In this document: positions 57,479 to 64,000 of the stretch, one piece after another | How positions within the stretch are numbered: the stretch's first letter is position 1 | Layout: the number at the start of each line of letters is the position of its first letter | Assembly (NCBI GenBank): GCA_015499995.1 | Contig: JADNRV010000233.1 | Span: 1 to 64,000 of the forward strand | Source of the DNA: Flammula alnicola | Lineage: Eukaryota; Basidiomycota; Agaricomycetes; Agaricales; Strophariaceae | Reading direction: 5' to 3' | Length of the DNA stretch: 64,000 bases | Notes under the pieces: generated by a model | Databases searched by the model: none | What the model saw: only the letters and a program-made list of their open reading frames with translations | What the model was told of the DNA's origin: nothing | Translations under genes and position numbers: made by a program

Positions 57479-60286
57479 GGAGCGATGAGATGGCCATCAG
57501 AATCGTATATCGGCTTTCCGTCTTCGCATTCAAGGATGATGACTCGTGGAGATGTTGGGCATGTGTGGTAAGACACCACCATACCGCGGCAAGAGTGGTC
57601 GGGAAAGAGCACATGAACGAGTCGCCTTCAGTTTTGACCTCGTATCCACCACAGAACCAGAGCGGCGACGAAGGAGGGTGTTGTGCAGGCGCATAGCAGT
57701 TGGCATGCCAGGGTTGGCCTCCCAAAGGCCAGTCGAGTTTCGAATATCCGTGAAAACGAGCGCGACATGGCCGGTAGGCGCAGGAATTTCGTGGTCGAGC
57801 CATTTAACATTACGATCACGCACTTCGTCCTTCCTCCTCGAGCGATACTGCTGTGGCTCCACAATCTGATCGGATCGACTGTCGGCTGGCGAGATCGTGC
57901 GGACGACGCGAAGAGGTCCGCGACCCAAATAACCATGATCGTCGTGCTGCCATCTGCTCCATAACTTATGGCGAAGTCACGGACTTTCTGGGCCGCGAGC
58001 ATGGCGACAGGTCTTTCGGCTCTCGTCACGGTGTGGGAAATGTCGACGACTGTGCGGTAAGGGACGAAATCCCAGACCCCACGATTGGCGATGATCACAA
58101 ATTCGTCCATGTCCATCAAGTCATAGATGAAATGTTCGGGCGAGCATTCATGGCAGGAAGAGATGGTAGTAACCGAACGTGCGCAAACCTCGACTTCGTC
58201 ATTGACAAGGCCAGGCGTCGTTGAAATCGATCGTTCGGCGGCGCGGATGTGAGCAGTCTCAAGATGATCATACAGGTCGTGCTTTCTGGAGATTTCGTAG
58301 CACACACCCTGCCTCGACACAACGGCCATCGCATCGCCGACGTTCGCCGAGTATATCGTCCTATCGAAGAAATATAGCGACGCTCCTGATACGCCCGCGC
58401 GAGAATACTGCGTGTCCGAGATATTTTGCATGGTCAAACTCGCCATCCAACCCTTCCTGGCCTCCAACAGCGGCGTCTCGCAGAGGTCTTGATTGAGCTT
58501 GAGGACGTCCAGCGGAGGGCCTTCGGGATACCTTCTCTCCTCAACTTCTACGGAATGCCTTCCTTCTGCTGCCTGTAGTTGATCACCGCGAGCTGCGTTC
58601 TGAAAACATTGATGAAATTGTCGTACAGATACTTCGACAGCCGATTCGGGCTCGAGCCTGGCTTGACACCTCGCGGCGGGTGCGTGCGAACTGAACATCG
58701 CAAAGATCGCCTCATCTTTGCGCGGCGCGCCCATGGAATTCATGCACGAGGTCGGGCATGTTCACGAGCTGATCGAGGACATCGATGGTTTTCGGGCTAT
58801 TGCAACTGGTGCTGCCAGGCTTCTGTCGATAACCGTGGGCATTTCTTGAACGATGACACCAGCTGGCGGGTCATGCCAAGTATTCAGGAAATTCGAGGTA
58901 ACGTTGATCTTCGTTAGGCTCGCTCAATTCCATAGCGTCTTTCAGCAGCTCATTGAAATTATTGTTGTGCGCATCCAAGACCTCGAGTTTCTGAACCTTG
59001 TCGATGGTCGACGGAAGGGTGTCGAGCTTGTTATCTGTTCACGAGAGGCTTGAAGTTGCTAGCCATTTAAGGTCACCCAGACTGTCGGGTATCGAACGGA
59101 TCGAGTTGTGGTCGAGTTTGAGGTTGCGAAGTGAGAAAAGCTGAATAAACACGAGGTTGTCGAGAAAAGAGAGCTTCACGTAGAAAAGATCGAGTTCAGA
59201 CAGGGAATAGGGAGGGTTGCTCATTGGACCCGACACGAGCGAAAGCTGGATGATATCGCTGCGAGAGGCGACCAACGTGTGCATATCAGGGCCAAGCACT
59301 AAATCGAGCGCATGTACCCAGTCATGATCCGCACTCAGGCTGTAGATCTGCGGCAGCATACATATTAGAGTGAGGTCCGAGATCTGCTTCCTCTTGGTAT
59401 CCAGCACGCGAAGGTTAACCAGTTCCGCCGCCTGGTCCGGGAACTCGCTGACTTGATTTCCAACAATAATCAGCCTCTCGAGCGACTTCATCTTCCAAAT
59501 GTCCGCCAGCAACTCCATGCTCCATGATCATGTTGAACGAGATATCCAAATCGCGAAGGGTCTCGATCTTGGTGAGGATGATACGGAACTTGCGGAACTT
59601 GTTGTTCGAGATATTGGTGGTATTGAGGGAGCGTAGACGGGCGAAATGCCATGGTAGTTTTTCCAGTCGGTTGCTCTGCGTATGGATGGTGAGAAGGTCA
59701 TGGATATGGATCTCTGATGGAGTTGGACTAGATGTCAAGTCGAGTGCCGCAAGCTTTGCGGCACTTTCTTCATCGACCTGTGCGTTAAGCGGAGGTCGCG
59801 CAGCGTCATACAAGACTGGATGAAGTCGAGGAGGATTTCGATCATAGGGTTCCTTTAGAGTTTGAGAGATATGATGTGTTCAGCATTCTGATGCACTATG
59901 GGCGGTATTGTGCGTAGACCCCCCCCCAGAGAGGTCGACGAAGTGGTAGTTATCGAAATCTATTTGCTCCTTTGAAAGAAAAATATATATTATCACGAGA
60001 TCAAAGAAGACACCATGTCACGGCTCACCCCAGCTAGTAGTTGACTCTTGAAGACAAATTGAAGCAGGCTGCCTAGGCTTTCCGCACCAAGCAAGTACAA
60101 GCCGTTCTCGAGGACGTAACCAGCCTGCTCCATCCTTAGCTTGACAATAGCAGCTGGCCGCTCATTCTGACCAAGCATTCGTTCTCTAAAAATATTTCGA
60201 CATGAAGCACGAAGAGACAGACGAACAGCATGAATTCAAACCCACCTCGGCCTTGATATCGCAAATAACTTGCAGGCGATGCATAA
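57479..60286 (-). pseudogene. CYR1: Adenylate cyclase (LRR, PP2C-like, partial catalytic), copy C''
   Basis: Copy of 12700-15582. The catalytic part ends at 57479, within SDGHLIAPG, about 70 bp sooner than in copy C. The PP2C-like frame runs from 58743 and continues in a frame-shifted product to 57628. GHVALVFTDIRNSTGLWEAN keeps Trp where copy C has Leu. The C tract is 9 long here (59919-59927) instead of 12. Confidence 0.9.
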
Positions 60287-60300
60287 TAATAGCCTGACCC

Positions 60301-63216
60301 TGACCGACGTACTGTGTCGTTCAGGTCGTGAGGCAGCAAGGGCCTTTTGGACATCAAAGAGGGAGACGAAATATCGCAGTTGGTTATATAGCGGCGTGTC
60401 AGAATACTGATAATATTCAAGTTTGATGTCAGCTACCACAATCCTGTGCAAAGAAGAAGTTGTTTACCTCAAATGTAACTTTGCCTTTGCATCCTGATCG
60501 AAGGCATCTTCGGCCATAAACGCCCATCATACGTGTGCGATTGTCGCAAGTCGGGTCGTCACACACGGTCCAACCTTCATATTATTTGGCAATGAAGTCT
60601 CGTATTTGGGCTTCTAGTTGCGTTTGTAGGCTTCCTGCGCTTATGGTTTTGGAGCACGCAGGGTAGAAGGTTTGCCTGAAAAACTGAAATTAAAGATATG
60701 ATCAGGGAAATGGAGAGATATCATACCTCCGGATGATCCAGAGGGAGGAAATTTAGTCGACCTTGACAGTGGCGGCGTCGAACGAAAAATGGAACTGCGT
60801 CACGGAACCTCTCGGCATCAGAAATTTGAGAATCAAGGCCAGAGAACATTCGTTCATCTCCAGTAGAAGTTCGATAACGCATTGGATCCAAGCCTATGTA
60901 CCATTAGAATAGTTATACTTCTCGAGATGAAGCTATTAACACACCAAGACCCTCAGCCAATCGCGCTCTATCAGTTCCTTCAATACGTTCGCAAAGACGC
61001 TCGATTGGGCGGAGGACCTGATGTAAGAGGTAGTGCTCATAATCTAGATGCATCGTCAGAAACGCAGAGAGATAACTGGAGAGATTTGCTTACCGATCTT
61101 AAGAGCTGACCCCGCCTCGCGGAATTCATCAAGATGTCTAGCCCGATCTGCCTGAGCTGATTTCGCTCTTTCTTGACCTTCAGAGAGACAGAAGATGTAA
61201 GGAATGACATCTCCAGTCTTTGCCGAACCACCACGCTGCTTCATACGTAGGGCTACCTGAACGTGGGGTTGGCTTTTCGCATCGGGGTAGTCTTCCGGAT
61301 TTTTGGCAAGACGCTTGGGAGTAGCACGAACGACTGTGGAGAAATATTTCGTACTTTGAAGATAACAAACTCGTCCAGTTTGATTGACCCCTTTCGTCCG
61401 TTCTTGCCAATTGTTGAGAGATATTCATGAATGTTTTCGACAACATTCTCCGTCGCTTCTCCAGACAAGATTTGGCTCAAAACATACCTAAGAAATGCTA
61501 AGTAAGTGAGGAAAACGAGTGTTGCTATTGACGTACTGTGAAACTTGTTTCGATAGAAAGCGCAATATTCTCTCCGTTTCATGTCCAGACCTTTGATTTC
61601 CGTGCTTGTCCTCGTCCCATCATCCACTTTGATAGCGGCGGATTTCTTTTTCTGAAGTAATAGAAGTCGCTGGAAGACGCCGTCCAGATCAATTTCGAGT
61701 AACTTGTATCGATCGTTGACGGCTTGCTTGAATGTGGCTGAGATCTTCAGTGCTTCAGCCAGGTCTGTCACGTTTGAATTCACGAATCCGGAGTTGGTAT
61801 CACCATACACAACCTGGACGAGATGACAAAATTAGGAAATGTTGTTAAACGATGAAGAAGATAATTTACGTCAAGGTTCAGGCTTTCCGCCAGTTCTCTG
61901 GTGTGTGTGTCAAGATCTCTCGTCCCTTGTAGGTCGTAAGAGCGGCGAGCGGTCTGGCATAGAACCTTGAATATTTAAATCCAAGACATCCATACATACT
62001 GTCGGCAGTAAGCTTCAGAGCTTGTTGCTTGATGTCATACTGCCAAAAAAAAATTATCGTCAGGAAAATAAGGCGCAGGAAGTGCCATGGTTAATCACCT
62101 GCAGCAGCTGTGCCTGAGTAGACGTCCGGTCTTTCATCAATTTTTTCACCTCACGTCTGCGGTTAACGAGTGTTGCGATTAGGCGCGGAAGGGTGTCTTG
62201 GCCAATATCCGATGAGGGTGGTTCCGGTATCCGCTCATTACCACTCTGTTGACGAATGAGTACGATCACAGCATCAACTACGGCAATGCTTACATCATCA
62301 TCATCTACTGGTTCAACAGTGGTGAAATCAATGTTGTATTCTTGAATGATGCTGGGATATAGCGAATTGAAGTCCATGACTGGGATGTACTTGTCTCATA
62401 ACCCTCGCTTCGGTTCGAATACCTTGTATTTGTCTCGTTTCGCTTTCGTGGTCTTCCCTCCTTGCTCGTCATCTTCTTGGGGTTCTGCTTTGGATGTCTT
62501 CTTTCCATATGTTTTGTCAGGGCAGACGTATATCAGGCGATGAATATATTTGTTCCGTTCGGAACGACCACCATTCAGCGTCTTATTTCTGTGAAAAAAA
62601 CGTAGGCTTCGAAAATAAAATAGTATCGTCGAGAATGTCTTACCAGGAGTTACCAGCAAGATTGGTAAGTATCTTGTCAGAGGTGGAATCTGGACCTTGG
62701 CCGCGATTGCCATCTGAAAGTGGTCATCGAGCTCGCAGTGTCGAACGAACTTGAGCATCGGTTCCGGCGACGTCACACTGCCTTCCATCTTGCTTGCAGT
62801 ATCATCCGGATCGTAATCTTCGCGTTCTATATCCACATGGGTCTTGCACATCTCAGTCATCGACCATGTCGTCGAGGAAATCATACTCTGAGTATATATG
62901 GTTAACCATTGCTTTTAATTTTCGGTAATCGTGGCGCACCTTAGCCCCGTCACTGGCAAGGTCACAGAGCAAACGACCATCCAAAAACTTCAGGTTGGAC
63001 CTTGGACCCTTGCTTTCCGATATGAGACCACTTAGAACGCCTAAACCGGCCTAATCGCGACCAATGGTCGGCTTTGAGATCTCGCATGCGGTTGAGGAGG
63101 ACGTCAAGCGAGACGCCTAAGAAATCGTGGCCGACGATTATATATGAAAGAGAACCACCAGCATAGTTGATCCATTCTTGGAGCATGCATCGCTCGCGAG
63201 GATTTGAGTATGTTAG
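60301..63216 (-). pseudogene. POL1: DNA polymerase alpha catalytic subunit, fragment, copy C''
   Basis: Same fragment and shared lesions: TGA at 62396-62398, YGDTNS Asn at 61793-61795. The A/T homopolymer before the [10 protein letters not shown] exon (62044-62053) differs in length from the other copies. Confidence 0.9.
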
Positions 63217-63587
63217 CATGAGAACATCCTAGTTTTGAGCTGGGTTTTAGGCCAAGTAAGTCAGCAAACATGAAGAAAAAAGTCGCATGACGAACTTGAG
63301 TTTGACATCCGCCAAGCTGCTGATACATCCTTTGGAGATGGTAAGTTGGACTCGCATTGCAAAGCAAAGCACAATTGCAAAGCACAAAGTGATCTGATCC
63401 ATTCGTATACCCTGCAGAAAGCGGTTAAGCACTGCTGGCCAAAAAAGGGGTTTCGAAATCCCTGATACGGGCTTGAGATGCACATGGAGAGCACGTTCAG
63501 ATATGCCGGCCTGCGATGGTGTTGCTTAGAGTGGAAATGTTTTTCGTAGTATTGCGAAAAGCTTTCTTACAAGTGCGCCGGCCAACA

Positions 63588-64000
63588 TGTTCACCTGGAT
63601 GTGTTAACAAAGTTAATCGTAGGTGCCGGACTCGCTGACACGTCCATCCTTGATAAAGTAGCTGTGAAACAGACGTCATCAAACGTGTTAGAGAAAGGCC
63701 CCAGCAAACGCTGGCAAAAAAAGAAACACAACATACATTCAGTCGGCATTCTGGTTAGTCGACAATCGATGCGCAATAGCGATCGTTGTCCTGCCCTTCG
63801 CGGCTGCACAACCTTTTCAGAATTCGAATCCAACGCAGACGTCGCCTGAATGAGAGCCGTCAGTAGCTACCTTATCCTGTCGCCTTCAGATTATGTATCT
63901 CGTCTAGCAGCAGCACCTTAGAGTTCCGCAGCAAAGCACGCGCAATGGCAATACGTTCTAGCAAGAACCATCGCAATCAGACAGACCCTCGATGAAAATG
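63588..64000 (-). pseudogene. ABC transporter NBD2 fragment, copy C'' (cut by window end)
   Basis: Matches 18884-19296: the FIKDGRVSESGTYD end, the shifted D-loop and the Walker B region (about 63912-63930). The last bases lie in the intron after LSGGQK. The rest of the transporter is expected beyond the window. Confidence 0.85.

Larger units (their letters stand above)
52564..64000. repeat. Direct repeat, right copy (runs off window)
   Basis: Partner of 7886-19296. It begins at the same terminal motif (52565-52581) and is still homologous at the last base of the window, so the true right end is not visible. Confidence 0.9.

Noticed and set aside
1..64000. Retrotransposon coding regions or CRISPR arrays
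   Set aside because: No reverse transcriptase, integrase or protease motif was seen, and repeats are not spaced like CRISPR. Eukaryotic introns are present throughout.

Overview
The window looks like a repeat-rich, accessory chromosome region of a basidiomycete fungus, most likely an agaricomycete. Protein fragments are interrupted by many 40-60 nt GT..AG introns, and the recognisable genes are typical fungal nuclear genes: DNA polymerase alpha (POL1 motifs), a Ras/cAMP-type adenylate cyclase, an MDR-type ABC transporter and cytosolic aminoacyl-tRNA synthetases. There is also an OrsD-type zinc finger protein and a Helitron fragment. I saw no prokaryotic features.

Most of the window is one chain of broken host genes present four times. 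Read in the direction of its genes, the chain runs: Helitron Rep N-terminal fragment, Ser/Pro-rich dynactin/CLIP-like fragment, ABC transporter, POL1, adenylate cyclase, then a JmjC gene on the same strand. Copy A is 1-5411 (+), where the cyclase is cut and joined to a glycyl-tRNA synthetase fragment. Copy C is 12700-24558 (-) and is the most complete. Copy C' is 42526-51843 (+). Copy C'' is 57479-64000 (-) and runs off the window. A and C are inverted arms (paired coordinates sum to about 19472). C and C' are inverted arms (sum about 67084-67089). 7886-19296 and 52564-64000 are direct repeats (offset about 44.68-44.71 kb). All four POL1 copies share the same in-frame stop and the same damaged catalytic motif, so the chain decayed before it was multiplied. 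A short terminal motif (CCCCTCCACACCGTCCG) lies at each duplication edge that is visible.

Between the arms of C and C' is an 18-kb unique segment (24559-42525). Its main content is one intact-looking gene, 27857-34098 (-). Its six exons join to exactly 1987 codons plus a stop, with N-terminal C2H2 fingers, OrsD-type fingers, a tyrosine-recombinase-like core, a RecQ-type helicase and a Cys-rich tail. It is the strongest candidate for an active selfish or DNA-processing factor here. Next to it is a near-perfect 2.5-kb palindromic transposon (39689-42198) with an 8-bp target duplication.

Other elements are a TA-flanked 645-bp MITE (12014-12658), an LTR-like or intergenic repeat with GGTACGTGATGAGGT minisatellites (four places), and two copies of a JmjC gene with variable N-terminal DIPEFLP repeats. 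One JmjC copy is damaged by a deletion. The near-identity of large inverted arms also leaves open haplotype-merging or assembly artefacts.
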